Positions 18,409-27,520 of a DNA stretch of 64,000 nucleotides are shown here, piece by piece. The notes beneath the pieces were generated by a model that was given only the letters and a program-made list of their open reading frames with translations, searched no databases and had not been told where the DNA came from. The translations under genes and the position numbers were made by a program. The stretch is taken from contig NZ_MLBF01000003.1 in NCBI RefSeq assembly GCF_001936615.1, positions 1 through 64,000 on the forward strand. The letters are read 5' to 3'. Each line of letters starts with the position of its first letter. Position 1 is the stretch's first letter. Origin of the DNA: Desulfosporosinus metallidurans. Lineage in GTDB: Bacteria; Bacillota; Desulfitobacteriia; Desulfitobacteriales; Desulfitobacteriaceae.

Positions 18409-18524
18409 CCTCCTAACCTCCTTTCCTTAAAATTCCTAGGCTTATCTATAAAACCAAATTTAAGGTCCAAACCCCTGAGGGCTGGTCCATGAATTTGGCC
18501 TAATGCGGCGTTATCTACCAGCAT

Positions 18525-19307
18525 CTAAATAACGGAAGACCCTTGTTTCACCGGAGCAAAACTCCTGCGATGAAGAGGGCATGGTCCTAAACGCCGCAAA
18601 ACCTTCATATGTTCACTCGTACCATATCCTTTGTTTTTGGAAAATGTATATTCCGGATAAAGGGCATCTAAGTCAACCATCAAACGGTCACGAGTCACTT
18701 TAGCCAAGATCGAAGCCGCTGCGATGGTGGCACTCAAACGATCCCCCCCCACTAAAGGGAGCTGTGGCAAATTTACAGCTGGGAGTTGCACTGCGTCAAT
18801 CATTAAATAATGTGGACGAACTGTCAATCCTTCGATGGCGCGCTTCATGGCCAACTTCGTCGCTTGTAAAATGTTCAAGGCGTCGATCTCGGCCGGTTCA
18901 GCACTTCCAAGCGCATAGTCAATTGCTTGGGCTTGAATCTGAGTGTAAAGTTTTTCTCGTTTGCTCTCCGTCAACATTTTGGAATCATTAAGACCGGGTA
19001 AATCAAACAATGACGGTAGAATGCAGGCAGCAGCGACAACCGGCCCAGCCAAAGGGCCACGCCCTGCTTCGTCAATCCCTGCCAGCAACAGGAATCCCTG
19101 GTTCCAGAGTTTCTTCTCTTCCACCAGCAGTAGCTGAATACGGGCCTGTTCTCGCACTTGTGCCTGTTGATCTTTGACAAGACGCACAGCGAGGCGCCGA
19201 ACTCCTTGACGTGGGTCATTTTGGCACGCACAAAGCATTTGAGGGGAAGGGTCGTTATACAGTGCTTCTTCTACTTCCCTCACATTCATCTGGGATAACG
19301 GCTGCAC
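18525..19307 (-). CDS. rnhB: ribonuclease HII
   Basis: Enzyme of 260 aa that cuts RNA of RNA-DNA hybrids and removes misincorporated ribonucleotides. The signature GIDEAGRGPLAGPVV starts near residue 75; further catalytic acids lie in LNDSKML and MIDAVQLP. The ~70-residue N-terminal extension is usual in Firmicute RNase HII. It follows rbgA on the same strand, the normal Firmicute order. Confidence 0.95.
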   Translation of the reverse strand: MQPLSQMNVREVEEALYNDPSPQMLCACQNDPRQGVRRLAVRLVKDQQAQVREQARIQLLLVEEKKLWNQGFLLLAGIDEAGRGPLAGPVVAAACILPSLFDLPGLNDSKMLTESKREKLYTQIQAQAIDYALGSAEPAEIDALNILQATKLAMKRAIEGLTVRPHYLMIDAVQLPAVNLPQLPLVGGDRLSATIAAASILAKVTRDRLMVDLDALYPEYTFSKNKGYGTSEHMKVLRRLGPCPLHRRSFAPVKQGSSVI

Positions 19308-19429
19308 ACTTTTCTCCTCTTCTCTCCCTAGTTCTGTTTCGACATAGGATACGAATTTCCTTTTTCTAGCGTATAAGTTTAACTATACAGAATTAACTAA
19401 GCATTAAAATTATCTATGCCCATAGAAAT

Positions 19430-20260
19430 TTACTCAGGAACATAATCCATCGTTATTGGACCTAGTTGGCCCATACGAAGTTCACGCAAGAAAATTTGAG
19501 CAGCTTTTAACGTATCTACACGCCCACCGTGAATCAAGCATCCCCGTTTTCGTCCCAAACTATCCAACGTGACCTCTGAATCCGAACCCTGATAGCGTTC
19601 TAAGGCCTTGGGGGAATGCAACTTGAGCCAGTCCATGATCCAAGTCGATAACTCTTCAATATCAAACACATCATCTTTTATCGCCCCAAGTGCTGCCAAC
19701 TTTCGTCCGACATCAATCTCTTCAAATTTAGGCCACAACATTCCTGGAGTATCTAAAAGTTCCACTCGATCATGAATCCGGACCCATTGATTTCCTCGGG
19801 TCACGCCCGGTTTATTACCCACTTTAGCTTGTGCTCCACCCGTCAATTGATTAATCAAGGACGATTTTCCAATGTTTGGAATACCAACAATCATGACCTT
19901 TATCATCTGCTGACGAATCCCTTTTTCAGCCTGCCTTGCTTGTTTGGCTAGAACCATGCGTTCTAGTTCAGGTATAATCTGTTTAATCCCAACCCCAGTA
20001 GTTGCGCTAACTGCATAGACTGGAGTTGACGTTCTTAGGAAAGAGAGCCATTTAGACGTCCAAAGGGGATCCGCCAAATCCGCTTTATTAAGCAGCACTA
20101 ATCTCGGTTTATTGCCAAGGAGGTTAAGAAGCATTGGATTGCGGCTACTAACCGGAATTCGAGCATCGGCAAGTTCTAAAACAACATCCACCCATTTAAT
20201 TTGTTCCGTTAAGAGACGTCTTGCTTTAGCCATATGCCCCGGAAACCATTGAATTGTCAT
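19430..20260 (-). CDS. rbgA: ribosome biogenesis GTPase YlqF/RbgA
   Basis: Circularly permuted GTPase of 276 aa that completes late 50S subunit assembly. The motif order is permuted as in the family: G4 NKADLADP first, then G1 GIPNIGKSSLINQL and G3 LLDTPGMLWPKF. The start MTIQWFPGHMAKARR is diagnostic. It lies between lepB and rnhB, as in Bacillus. Confidence 0.96.
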   Translation of the reverse strand: MTIQWFPGHMAKARRLLTEQIKWVDVVLELADARIPVSSRNPMLLNLLGNKPRLVLLNKADLADPLWTSKWLSFLRTSTPVYAVSATTGVGIKQIIPELERMVLAKQARQAEKGIRQQMIKVMIVGIPNIGKSSLINQLTGGAQAKVGNKPGVTRGNQWVRIHDRVELLDTPGMLWPKFEEIDVGRKLAALGAIKDDVFDIEELSTWIMDWLKLHSPKALERYQGSDSEVTLDSLGRKRGCLIHGGRVDTLKAAQIFLRELRMGQLGPITMDYVPE

Positions 20261-20310
20261 GAAAATTCCACTTTACCCTTCTAAAAAGAATTCACAAAGT
20301 ACTTCTAAAT

Positions 20311-20823
20311 TTAAAAGAACCTAAATCGTTGAAAGGGGTAGTATACCAACCAAGCCTTTCCCAAAAGGTAACTTTTGGGGAGAAGACCCCATTCACGCGA
20401 ATCCTCACTCTCACGCCGATTATCCCCCAAGACGAATACCTTCCCCACTGGAACGACTTCTGGGCCGTAAGGAGGGTAATCCCCTTGTTTTACATAGGGT
20501 TCCTGAATAACACTTCCATTTACAAAAACTTGATTGTCGCGAAGCTCAACCTTCTCACCCTCGGCGGCAATAACTCGTTTTACGAACGTCCGCTTTGTAT
20601 CCTTGGGAAAAGCGAATACGACAACATCCCCTCGGGTTGGAGCCCAAAGTCGATACGCAAGGCGATTGACGAGAATGCGATCTCCTGGAACCATACCCGG
20701 TTCCATGGAAGGAGATGGAATCAGATAGGGTTGAAATACACCCCAACGTAATAATCCACCGATCACTAACATTGCTCCAATTATACCCAAAACCCATTTT
20801 GTTTTCGATCTCTTAAGTTCCAT
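20311..20823 (-). CDS. lepB: signal peptidase I
   Basis: Type I signal peptidase, 170 aa from ATG 20823 (GAGGGGAG at 7 nt); an upstream ATG would add 20 residues without a ribosome site. There is one N-terminal membrane anchor (residues 10-28). The catalytic Ser is S39 in PSPSMEPGM and the general base Lys is K82 in KRTFVKRVIA. The C-terminal box GDNRRESEDSREWG is present. It removes signal peptides on the outer face of the membrane. Confidence 0.95.
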   Translation of the reverse strand: MELKRSKTKWVLGIIGAMLVIGGLLRWGVFQPYLIPSPSMEPGMVPGDRILVNRLAYRLWAPTRGDVVVFAFPKDTKRTFVKRVIAAEGEKVELRDNQVFVNGSVIQEPYVKQGDYPPYGPEVVPVGKVFVLGDNRRESEDSREWGLLPKSYLLGKAWLVYYPFQRFRFF

Positions 20824-20980
20824 CGATTCGCTCCCCTCTTGCACTACTCTTTTAGTATGAACAAGATTCATGGGAGCATACACAAAAGAAGGTTAATTGG
20901 TTAGAATAGCTCTTTGACCTGAAGATTCAAAATATTCAATTCGTTTGTGGCGTTACGCACGACATGAAGGTCTGACTGGT

Positions 20981-21017
20981 AAAAAAAAAGAGCCAGATTA
21001 CTCCAGCCCTTTTTTTA
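20981..21017 (-). terminator. terminator after rplS
   Basis: On the minus strand a GC-containing stem with G-U pairs (GGGCTGG / CTGGCTC) flanked by A-run and a run of nine T. It lies directly downstream of the rplS stop, so lepB-rbgA-rnhB probably needs read-through or its own promoter. Confidence 0.7.
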
Positions 21018-21020
21018 ATC

Positions 21021-21368
21021 TTAGACAGTGCGACGATCGCGAATTCTTGCCGCTTTGCCCGAAAGTCCGCGTAGATAGTAAAGCTTAGCCCGGCGAACGA
21101 CACCCCGACGCGCCACCTCAATCTTATCCAAGCGAGGTGAATGCAAAGGGAAAGTACGTTCTACCCCAACGCCAGCAAAGACACGACGAACCGTAAAGGT
21201 CTCTCTGATGCTGCCACCTTTCATTGCGATGACAAGCCCTTCAAAAACCTGAATACGTTCACGGGTTCCCTCAACGATGCGTACGTGAACACGCACAGTA
21301 TCACCAGGACGGAAGTGAGGAAGATCCTTTTTCATCTGCTCTTCTTCAATCATTCGAATATAATCCAT
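21021..21368 (-). CDS. rplS: 50S ribosomal protein L19
   Basis: L19, 115 aa from ATG 21368 with GGGGGG upstream (an ATG 13 codons earlier lacks one). It has the typical start [17 protein letters not shown], the [13 protein letters not shown] segment and the C-terminal [19 protein letters not shown]. It lies at the 30S-50S interface. Normal length. Confidence 0.97.
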   Translation of the reverse strand: MDYIRMIEEEQMKKDLPHFRPGDTVRVHVRIVEGTRERIQVFEGLVIAMKGGSIRETFTVRRVFAGVGVERTFPLHSPRLDKIEVARRGVVRRAKLYYLRGLSGKAARIRDRRTV

Positions 21369-21520
21369 TATAAAATTCCCCCCTTCCTTGCTTAGATGTT
21401 CATACACTGATTTTCAGCGAGCGGACCATCCCTTATCAAGCCTATTTATCTTATCACAACCCTTTTAGCTATGCAACTTACAATTTAAAATCGGTCCTCT
21501 AAATCCCGAACCTCTAAGTT

Positions 21521-22078
21521 TTAATGTCCCCGAAGGCGATCCAAAATAATGGCTACCGCAGAGCGTACCGATAAATGATTATAATCTGTTGGTCCGTAGA
21601 TTGGCTCCAAAATTCGATCCATCGCTTCAACATCTTCTTTGAGTAGTCCCCAACCTGTACCAAACAATAACAGAATTGGCGTTTCCTTAGTTTCAATCTC
21701 CTCCCGGAGCTGTGCATAAGTGACGGTATTGGAGTATTTGCGCGCATCCGTCGCCACTTTAATAGGATTAATTCCGTGTTCTGCTTCAATTTCTGCATAA
21801 ACTTCAGCCAAATTCTCCGCGATTCTCACCCTCGCGAACGCTTCTTGGCGATCTGGATTGTACTCCGCACCATAGCCCTCTTGCCAAAAGCCCATAATAC
21901 GTTTGGCCAACTGGCGCTGTGCCTCAGCAGGATGAACCACAAAATAGCGTTTTACACCAAACGTTGTTGAACACCGAGCGATATCATGAAGATCCAAATT
22001 TGTTATCGAAGTTGCGACCGTCTCCATATTTTTATTGTACACTGGAGCATGGACTAAAGCTAGGTATATGTCTGCCAC
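21521..22078 (-). CDS. SPOUT-type RNA methyltransferase (COG4752-like)
   Basis: About 185 aa from GTG 22078 behind GGGAGGAA. It begins MADIYLALVHAPVYNKN, a pattern I associate with the COG4752 family of predicted SAM-dependent RNA methyltransferases. The C-terminal knot region is visible as LLLFGTGWGLLKEDV and YNHLSVRSAVAIILDRL. Family members next to trmD in clostridia are usually uncharacterised. The RNA target is unknown. Same operon as trmD, 65 nt downstream of it. Confidence 0.75.
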   Translation of the reverse strand: MADIYLALVHAPVYNKNMETVATSITNLDLHDIARCSTTFGVKRYFVVHPAEAQRQLAKRIMGFWQEGYGAEYNPDRQEAFARVRIAENLAEVYAEIEAEHGINPIKVATDARKYSNTVTYAQLREEIETKETPILLLFGTGWGLLKEDVEAMDRILEPIYGPTDYNHLSVRSAVAIILDRLRGH

Positions 22079-22143
22079 GGAGATTCCTCCCAATATTCTT
22101 CTAAAATCAGAGTCTCTCTGATTTTATCTTGAGTTCCATTTAT

Positions 22144-22956
22144 TTAACCCGGTTTAATTTGGTGCCGCCTCCGTCGTTTGGGCTGTGGACAAAGGTGCTC
22201 CCATTTTACTCGCCATGGAGCTATCTCCGGGTGTTCAAGGATGAGCTCTTCCAAAAGCGGATAATCCTCCGCCTCAAAACTAAACGCTTCGATTAAGTCT
22301 GGTCGCCGCAAAAAAGTGCGCCTGAGAGACTCTTTTCTTCGCCACTGCTTAATCAAAGCATGATGCCCTGATAACAAAACTGTTGGTACCTGTTGCCCTT
22401 CGAAGTCAGCTGGGCGCGTATACTGAGGATATTCCAAGAGTCCTATGCTGTGTGAGTCTTCCTCAGCGGAAGCATCTTCTCCAAGCACTCCGGGAATAAG
22501 CCGCACCACGGCATCGATCATGACCATCGCAGCCAACTCTCCGCCAGTTAACACATAGTCCCCAAGGGAGGCTTCTTCATCAGCCAATTCCCGGATTCGT
22601 TCATCAAAACCTTCGTAATGTCCACAGATAAAAACCAATTCCTCTTGCTCTGACCATTGTTTAGCCTTCTCTTGGCGAAAGACCTGTCCTTGTGGTGACA
22701 TGAGAATAACCTTTCGCTTACCACATAGCTGGGGTAAATCCCGAATCGCTGCAAAAATTGGATCAGGCTTTAAGAGCATGCCTGCCCCCCCGCCATAAGG
22801 AACATCATCCACATTTTTATGTTTGCTGGTCGCGTAGTCCCTGAAATTTACAAGACGAATCTTCAACAATCCCGCTTCTTGGGCGCGTTTAAGAATACTT
22901 TCTTGAACTGGAGAAAACATTTCTGGAAATAACGTTAAGACTGTAATTTGCATCAT
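22144..22956 (-). CDS. trmD: tRNA (guanine37-N1)-methyltransferase
   Basis: TrmD makes m1G37 next to the anticodon and prevents frameshifting. 270 aa, a little longer than usual due to a basic tail ([14 protein letters not shown]). Motifs: [10 protein letters not shown] at the start, [31 protein letters not shown] and [21 protein letters not shown] of the trefoil knot. It starts right after rimM with the ribosome site inside the rimM 3' end. Confidence 0.97.
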   Translation of the reverse strand: MMQITVLTLFPEMFSPVQESILKRAQEAGLLKIRLVNFRDYATSKHKNVDDVPYGGGAGMLLKPDPIFAAIRDLPQLCGKRKVILMSPQGQVFRQEKAKQWSEQEELVFICGHYEGFDERIRELADEEASLGDYVLTGGELAAMVMIDAVVRLIPGVLGEDASAEEDSHSIGLLEYPQYTRPADFEGQQVPTVLLSGHHALIKQWRRKESLRRTFLRRPDLIEAFSFEAEDYPLLEELILEHPEIAPWRVKWEHLCPQPKRRRRHQIKPG

Positions 22957-22962
22957 CAGCTC

Positions 22963-23463
22963 TTAACCCTCCAACAGCCCTGGGGGGAGTATGACATCCA
23001 TACGTCGCCCTGAGACATCGACCTTTTGGACAACACTTTTAAGTGCCGGGACACAGAGTTCGCCTTTAGTGCCCTTAACTACATAGACATCGTTGGCTCC
23101 AGTTTCTAGGACTTGAGACAACGTGCCTAACAAAATATCCCCCTCGTAAACCTGCATCCCTTCCAGTTCGAAATAATACCACCCTTCTTGGAGAGGAGGA
23201 ACCTCTGAGCGGTCAATCCGAACCTCCCACCCGCGGTACTTATCTGCTTGGGTGATGCTTTCAATACCCTTAAGGGTCAACAATACCAAATCCATCTGAA
23301 CACGGGCAGAAATAATCTCAAAGTGTTGATCGATCTTGCCGCTCCGCAAAATGACTTCCTGCAGTTTAAGAAACCGTTCTGGGTCTGTCGTTAACGGGTA
23401 AATTTTCAGCTCACCGCTATTCCCATGCGGACGCAACACTTCTCCGATCAGCACTTCATCCAT
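22963..23463 (-). CDS. rimM: 16S rRNA processing protein RimM
   Basis: 166 aa. The N-terminal RimM domain starts VLIGEVLRPHGNSGELKIYPLT; the C-terminal PRC-barrel contains YYFELEGMQVY and ETGANDVYVV. It assists 30S head maturation. It is paired with trmD (6 nt apart) and is separated from khpA by a terminator-like hairpin. Confidence 0.96.
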   Translation of the reverse strand: MDEVLIGEVLRPHGNSGELKIYPLTTDPERFLKLQEVILRSGKIDQHFEIISARVQMDLVLLTLKGIESITQADKYRGWEVRIDRSEVPPLQEGWYYFELEGMQVYEGDILLGTLSQVLETGANDVYVVKGTKGELCVPALKSVVQKVDVSGRRMDVILPPGLLEG

Positions 23464-23495
23464 ACTCTTACACCTTTCGATAGATAATTTTAAAA

Positions 23496-23526
23496 CATTG
23501 AGAAGGGCACAAAGCCCTTCTCAATG
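23496..23526 (-). terminator. 13-bp perfect hairpin between khpA and rimM
   Basis: Arms 23496-23508 and 23514-23526 pair perfectly (CATTGAGAAGGGC) with a 5-nt loop. On the minus strand it starts right after the khpA stop and is followed by TTTTAAAATT. It should end or attenuate the rpsP-khpA transcript before rimM-trmD. Confidence 0.75.
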
Positions 23527-23757
23527 TCATTGATCAATGTCCATATGAACTCGACGGCCATCTTTGACGGCTGCCGCTTTAACCAGCGTACGAATAGCGT
23601 TCGCGATCTTCCCCTGTTTTCCAATAACCTTCCCCATATCTTCAGGTGCGACAGTCAGTTGCAAATGTACGCTCTTGTCTGTCTCAGACTGGGCAACCAT
23701 AACTTGCTCGGTTTGATCGACCAACGCTTTCGCGAGGATTTCTACAAGTTCCTTCAC
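23527..23757 (-). CDS. khpA: KH-domain RNA-binding protein KhpA
   Basis: 76 aa from GTG 23757 behind GGGGGGTGG, giving the usual start MKELVEILAKAL. The KH core is GKVIGKQGKIANAIRTLV. KhpA forms a complex with KhpB/Jag and binds RNAs in Gram-positive bacteria. It lies between rpsP and rimM as in most Firmicutes. Confidence 0.93.
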   Translation of the reverse strand: MKELVEILAKALVDQTEQVMVAQSETDKSVHLQLTVAPEDMGKVIGKQGKIANAIRTLVKAAAVKDGRRVHMDIDQ

Positions 23758-23782
23758 AGGAACCACCCCCCAAACACTACAC

Positions 23783-24049
23783 TTAGTTCTTGGACTCGTG
23801 GAATTTTGTTAAGATACCAGCTTGACTGAGCAACGACTTAGCGGTATTCGAAGGCTGTGCACCTGTTGATAACCATTTCAAAGCCTTTTCCTCATCGATG
23901 TTCAAAACGACAGGGCTCTTTGTTGGATCATAATATCCGATTTGTTCAATGAAACGTCCATCACGGGGAGCTTTAGCATCCGCAATAACCATACGATAGA
24001 AAGGATTCTTTTTCGCACCAATGCGGCATAAACGAATTTTGGCAGCCAT
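23783..24049 (-). CDS. rpsP: 30S ribosomal protein S16
   Basis: 88 aa from ATG 24049 with AAGGAGGTG at 6 nt. Typical [19 protein letters not shown] and [13 protein letters not shown]. An early-binding 30S protein. It is first of the rpsP-khpA unit; a 283-bp repeat-bearing gap separates it from ffh. Confidence 0.97.
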   Translation of the reverse strand: MAAKIRLCRIGAKKNPFYRMVIADAKAPRDGRFIEQIGYYDPTKSPVVLNIDEEKALKWLSTGAQPSNTAKSLLSQAGILTKFHESKN

Positions 24050-24060
24050 GTTTTTCACCT

Positions 24061-24331
24061 CCTTATCAAATTATCCGAGGTTCGAAGTTCGAAGTCCGAG
24101 GTTCGAATGTCTTACATTCAATATCGCACATCGCACATTTAGCCCCTAGATTAGTTCAACTAAACTTCAAGATGGAGTTTAAAACTCCGTTCAAAGTAAG
24201 TTAATTATATAAACAACGCTATAGTATAGCGTGTGTCCATCTATATTCGATGTTCGAGGCGCGATGCACGAGGCTCGAAATCTAATCTAAGATTCGTGCC
24301 GCGCGCCCCGTGTTGTGTCACACAAGTCCAC
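24061..24331. repeat. ffh-rpsP gap with TTCGA repeats and three palindromes
   Basis: At 24075-24106 GAGGTTCGAAGTTCGAAG-type units repeat, and a related unit recurs near 24248-24278. Between them are three short perfect palindromes: 24151-24163 (TTAGTTCAACTAA), 24174-24188 (GGAGTTTAAAACTCC) and 24217-24231 (CGCTATAGTATAGCG). No coding frame is credible. The cluster looks like a decayed dispersed intergenic element; a role in mRNA processing is possible but not shown. Confidence 0.5.
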
Positions 24332-25693
24332 CTAAAACGTCGGGAACTTCATTCCCTGTTTCTTCCCTTTTTTACCCTTTTTGCCTCCCCCGAGCATCCC
24401 CATGCCACCTGGGCTAGCAAATTGCTTCATCATTTTTTGCATTTGTTCAAACCGTTTCAGAAGACTCCCGACTTCTTGAACAGACGTGCCACTTCCTTTG
24501 GCAATTCTTTTTTTACGAGAATCTTTAATGAGCGCTGGTTTGCGGCGTTCTTCGGTCGTCATCGAACGAATGATGGCTTCAATATGAGCCGTATCTTTTT
24601 CGTCAATTTGAACATCTTTTAATTGTTTGCCCACTCCCGGAATCATTTCTAAGATCGAGGAAAGCGGACCCATTTTCTTCATCTGCTGCATCTGATCCAG
24701 GAAATCATCGAGGGTGAATTCTTGTTTACGCAGCTTCTGTTCCATTTCTTTCGCTTTTTTCTCGTCGAAAGACTCTTGGGCTTTCTCGATCAGGGTCAAG
24801 ACATCGCCCATTCCCAAAATTCGTGAAGCCATACGATCTGGATGAAAGGGTTCTATGGCATCCATTTTTTCGCCCATTCCGGCAAACTTAATGGTACATC
24901 CCGTCACTGCTTTAATGGAAAGGGCAGCTCCTCCGCGAGTATCCCCATCCAACTTCGTGAGGATAACTCCATCAAGACCCAGTTCTTTGTGAAACGATTC
25001 CGCAACATTAACTGCGTCCTGACCGGTCATTGCGTCGACGACTAATAATATTTCATGGGGTTTCACTGCGGTTTTAATATCCCGAAGTTCTCCCATCAGC
25101 TCTTCGTTGATGTGCAAGCGGCCAGCCGTATCGATAATGACCACATCTTGTCCATTAGAATTGGCATGCTTAAGGCTAGCTTTGGCAATTTCCACTGGGG
25201 ATTCCTGCCCCATAGAGAATACCGGTAGTTTTAACTGTTCGCCTAAAACCTGCAATTGCTTAATTGCTGCAGGACGATATATATCGCACGCCACCAAGAG
25301 CGGATGCTTCCCTTGCTTATTTAGCATATTGGCCAATTTCGCGGCATGGGTTGTTTTACCAGCCCCTTGCAACCCTATCAACATAATCACAGTAGGAGGT
25401 TTTGAAGCGATAAGAATTTTACCAGTCGCCCCACCCATCAGTGTAATCATTTCTTCATGTACAATTTTAATGACCTGTTGTGCAGGAGAAAGAGATTCTA
25501 AGACATCCAGCCCAATCGAGCGTTCTTTCACCTTAGCCACAAAATCTTTGACAACTTTAAAGTTAACATCTGCCTCTAATAAGGCTACGCGCACTTCGCG
25601 CATTGCCTCGTTGACATCCGCTTCTTTTAACTTGCCCTTTCCTTTAAGCCGTTTAAAGGTTTCTTGGAGTTTATCGCTGAGACCCTGAAACAT
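24332..25693 (-). CDS. ffh: signal recognition particle protein Ffh
   Basis: SRP54 GTPase, 453 aa, which binds 4.5S/6S RNA and signal sequences and docks on FtsY. NG domain: G1 GLQGAGKTTHAAKLA, DTAGRLHIN, TKLDGDTRGGAAL. The M domain ends in a Met/Gly/Lys-rich tail (MGMLGGGKKGKKGKKQGM). The G1 motif has Ala where many have Ser, a mild variation. It follows ylxM. Confidence 0.97.
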   Translation of the reverse strand: MFQGLSDKLQETFKRLKGKGKLKEADVNEAMREVRVALLEADVNFKVVKDFVAKVKERSIGLDVLESLSPAQQVIKIVHEEMITLMGGATGKILIASKPPTVIMLIGLQGAGKTTHAAKLANMLNKQGKHPLLVACDIYRPAAIKQLQVLGEQLKLPVFSMGQESPVEIAKASLKHANSNGQDVVIIDTAGRLHINEELMGELRDIKTAVKPHEILLVVDAMTGQDAVNVAESFHKELGLDGVILTKLDGDTRGGAALSIKAVTGCTIKFAGMGEKMDAIEPFHPDRMASRILGMGDVLTLIEKAQESFDEKKAKEMEQKLRKQEFTLDDFLDQMQQMKKMGPLSSILEMIPGVGKQLKDVQIDEKDTAHIEAIIRSMTTEERRKPALIKDSRKKRIAKGSGTSVQEVGSLLKRFEQMQKMMKQFASPGGMGMLGGGKKGKKGKKQGMKFPTF

Positions 25694-25742
25694 ACCTGTC
25701 CCCGCTTTCGATTTAATTTCAACCGAAGCTTTAGCTTATTCT

Positions 25743-26111
25743 TTAAACCGCTGAGATGTTAATAAAAACATCTTCGATCATGGCGCGTATCTTCTGATGC
25801 CGTTCCCATGCTGAATTACTAGAAAAGTCCCGCCCGCTTAACCCTTGCAACAAGGTTTGCACTTCCATTAATTTCTGGCGTTCTGTCCAAAACCGCTGAA
25901 CGAGTCCTAATTTTTCCTCGTATTCTGTGAGAATTCGTTCTGTTCGTTTGAGTAAATCATGAATAGCCTGACGGCTAATATGTTCCGCCTCGGCAATTTC
26001 AACTAAAGAAAGGTCTTGTTGATAATGGAGATCCCAGACGTTTTGTTGCTTTTCCGTAAGTAGAGGGCCATAAAAATCTGCTAAGAGAGCCATTTCGGTG
26101 AGTTTGTCCAT
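25743..26111 (-). CDS. ylxM: YlxM-type HTH accessory protein of SRP
   Basis: 122 aa. A helix-turn-helix of the sigma-70 region 4 type (LSLVEIAEAEHISRQAIHDLL) is followed by a coiled C-terminal part. YlxM proteins are encoded with ffh and can stimulate the SRP GTPase in streptococci. It has its own strong promoter (26150-26178) and an inverted repeat just upstream of the ribosome site. Confidence 0.9.
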   Translation of the reverse strand: MDKLTEMALLADFYGPLLTEKQQNVWDLHYQQDLSLVEIAEAEHISRQAIHDLLKRTERILTEYEEKLGLVQRFWTERQKLMEVQTLLQGLSGRDFSSNSAWERHQKIRAMIEDVFINISAV

Positions 26112-26123
26112 TCCAACCCTCCT

Positions 26124-26143
26124 GTAAAGTATTTTTACTTTAC
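26124..26143 (-). promoter_or_regulatory. inverted repeat in the ylxM-ffh leader
   Basis: GTAAAGTA and TACTTTAC form a perfect 8-bp stem with a 4-nt loop, lying between the -10 box and the AGGAGG ribosome site of ylxM (26117-26122). It could be an operator or an RNA hairpin that tunes translation. Confidence 0.5.
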
Positions 26144-26149
26144 TATCGG

Positions 26150-26178
26150 ATTCTAGACTAAAGTTTGTGGTTTGTCAA
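26150..26178 (-). promoter_or_regulatory. sigma-A promoter for ylxM-ffh
   Basis: Minus-strand TTGACA (26173-26178), 17-bp spacer, TAGAAT (26150-26155). A near-consensus match about 40 nt upstream of the ylxM start. Confidence 0.7.
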
Positions 26179-26184
26179 GGACTA

Positions 26185-27489
26185 TTACTTGTCCATTAAC
26201 TCAGCCGAAATTCGCTTTGCCCGGGTTTCCGCTTCTTGGCAAACTTTACTAACATCCATTGTCAAAAGTTTTCGTTCTTCCATGAGAAGTTTACCATCAA
26301 CCATCACCGTGCGTACGTCCCCAGCATGAGCAACATAAACCAGATGCGCTGGGATAGAAAACCGAGGATAGAAATGAGGTTGATCCATGTCGATCGTAAT
26401 CAGATCTGCTTTGAAACCCGGGGCCAGCATTCCGACATCCTCTAGTCCGAGGGTTTGAGCCCCTGCAACGGTTGCCATTTCCAATACTTCATAAGCAGGC
26501 AGCACGGTTGAACCCTTGCACAGTTTTTGTTGAAAAGCTGCAGAACGCATCTCCCCAAAGAGATCAAGGTTGTTATTGCTCGAAGCACCGTCGGTTCCGA
26601 GGCTAACGACAACTCCTTGGGCCCGCAACTCAATAATAGGGGCAGTTCCACTGTTCAACTTCATATTGCTCTCCGCATTGTGGGCGACACAGACGTGCTT
26701 GCGAGCCAAAATCTCCATATCTTCTGGGGTTAGATGGACACAGTGCGCTGCCACAACATGCCCTCCGAAAAGCCCAAGCTCATCGAGCCACTGCACAGGG
26801 GTTTTTCCGTACTGATCTTGTAAGATCTTAATCTCATCTTGAGTCTCAGCCACATGAATGTGAATTCCCACACCCAAGCGATCTGCTTCTACTTTCACTT
26901 TGCGGAGATACTCTGCTGAACAAGTATAAGGGGCGTGAGGACCAAACATCACGTTCACTCTCCCAGCGCCTGCTCCGTGATAACGCTGAACTAAGTCAAT
27001 GCTCTCTTGTAAAGCCCTATTGCCATTCGGACCATTCCCGATAAGCCCCCGAGCAAGGACAGCTCGGGTACCTGCCTTGAGTACTACTTCTGCCACTTGA
27101 TCCATCGAAGCATACATATCCAGCATTGTAGTCGTTCCAGAGCGAATCATTTCGCAAAGCGCCAGCGCTGTCCCCCAATAAATATCCTCATCCGTTAATT
27201 TATCTTCAAAGGGCCATACCTTCTCATTGAGCCAAGGCATGAGGGGTAGGTCGTCTGCATAGCCCCTAAGCAATGTCATAGCGGCGTGAGTATGAGTGTT
27301 AATTAAGCCCGGCATAACTACATCATTTGGCAAATCAAGAACACGATCGGGCACGAACCCTGCTGGAGCAGAACCCAGTTCTCCTACCGAAATAATTCGA
27401 TCATCCTCAATACAAATTTCTCCTTGGGGATAAAACCTATCCGGCCCTGTCATGGGCAAAACCATAGCTTGAATTAAAACTTTGGACAT
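26185..27489 (-). CDS. mtaD: 5-methylthioadenosine/S-adenosylhomocysteine deaminase
   Basis: Amidohydrolase of 434 aa from ATG 27489 (AAGGAG 9 nt upstream). It converts MTA or SAH to the inosine derivative. Zinc motifs: NTHTHAAMTLLRGY, the His of GIHIHVAETQDE, AAHCVHLTPED and the Asp of LGTDGASSNNNLDLFGEM. It is followed on the same strand by nothing until the ylxM promoter, and preceded by mtnA and mtnP, so it is last of an MTA/SAH salvage cassette. A palindromic repeat lies in its leader (27521-27544). Confidence 0.92.
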   Translation of the reverse strand: MSKVLIQAMVLPMTGPDRFYPQGEICIEDDRIISVGELGSAPAGFVPDRVLDLPNDVVMPGLINTHTHAAMTLLRGYADDLPLMPWLNEKVWPFEDKLTDEDIYWGTALALCEMIRSGTTTMLDMYASMDQVAEVVLKAGTRAVLARGLIGNGPNGNRALQESIDLVQRYHGAGAGRVNVMFGPHAPYTCSAEYLRKVKVEADRLGVGIHIHVAETQDEIKILQDQYGKTPVQWLDELGLFGGHVVAAHCVHLTPEDMEILARKHVCVAHNAESNMKLNSGTAPIIELRAQGVVVSLGTDGASSNNNLDLFGEMRSAAFQQKLCKGSTVLPAYEVLEMATVAGAQTLGLEDVGMLAPGFKADLITIDMDQPHFYPRFSIPAHLVYVAHAGDVRTVMVDGKLLMEERKLLTMDVSKVCQEAETRAKRISAELMDK

Positions 27490-27520
27490 TCGTTCCATCT
27501 CCTTACACCCGTCGTTTAAA

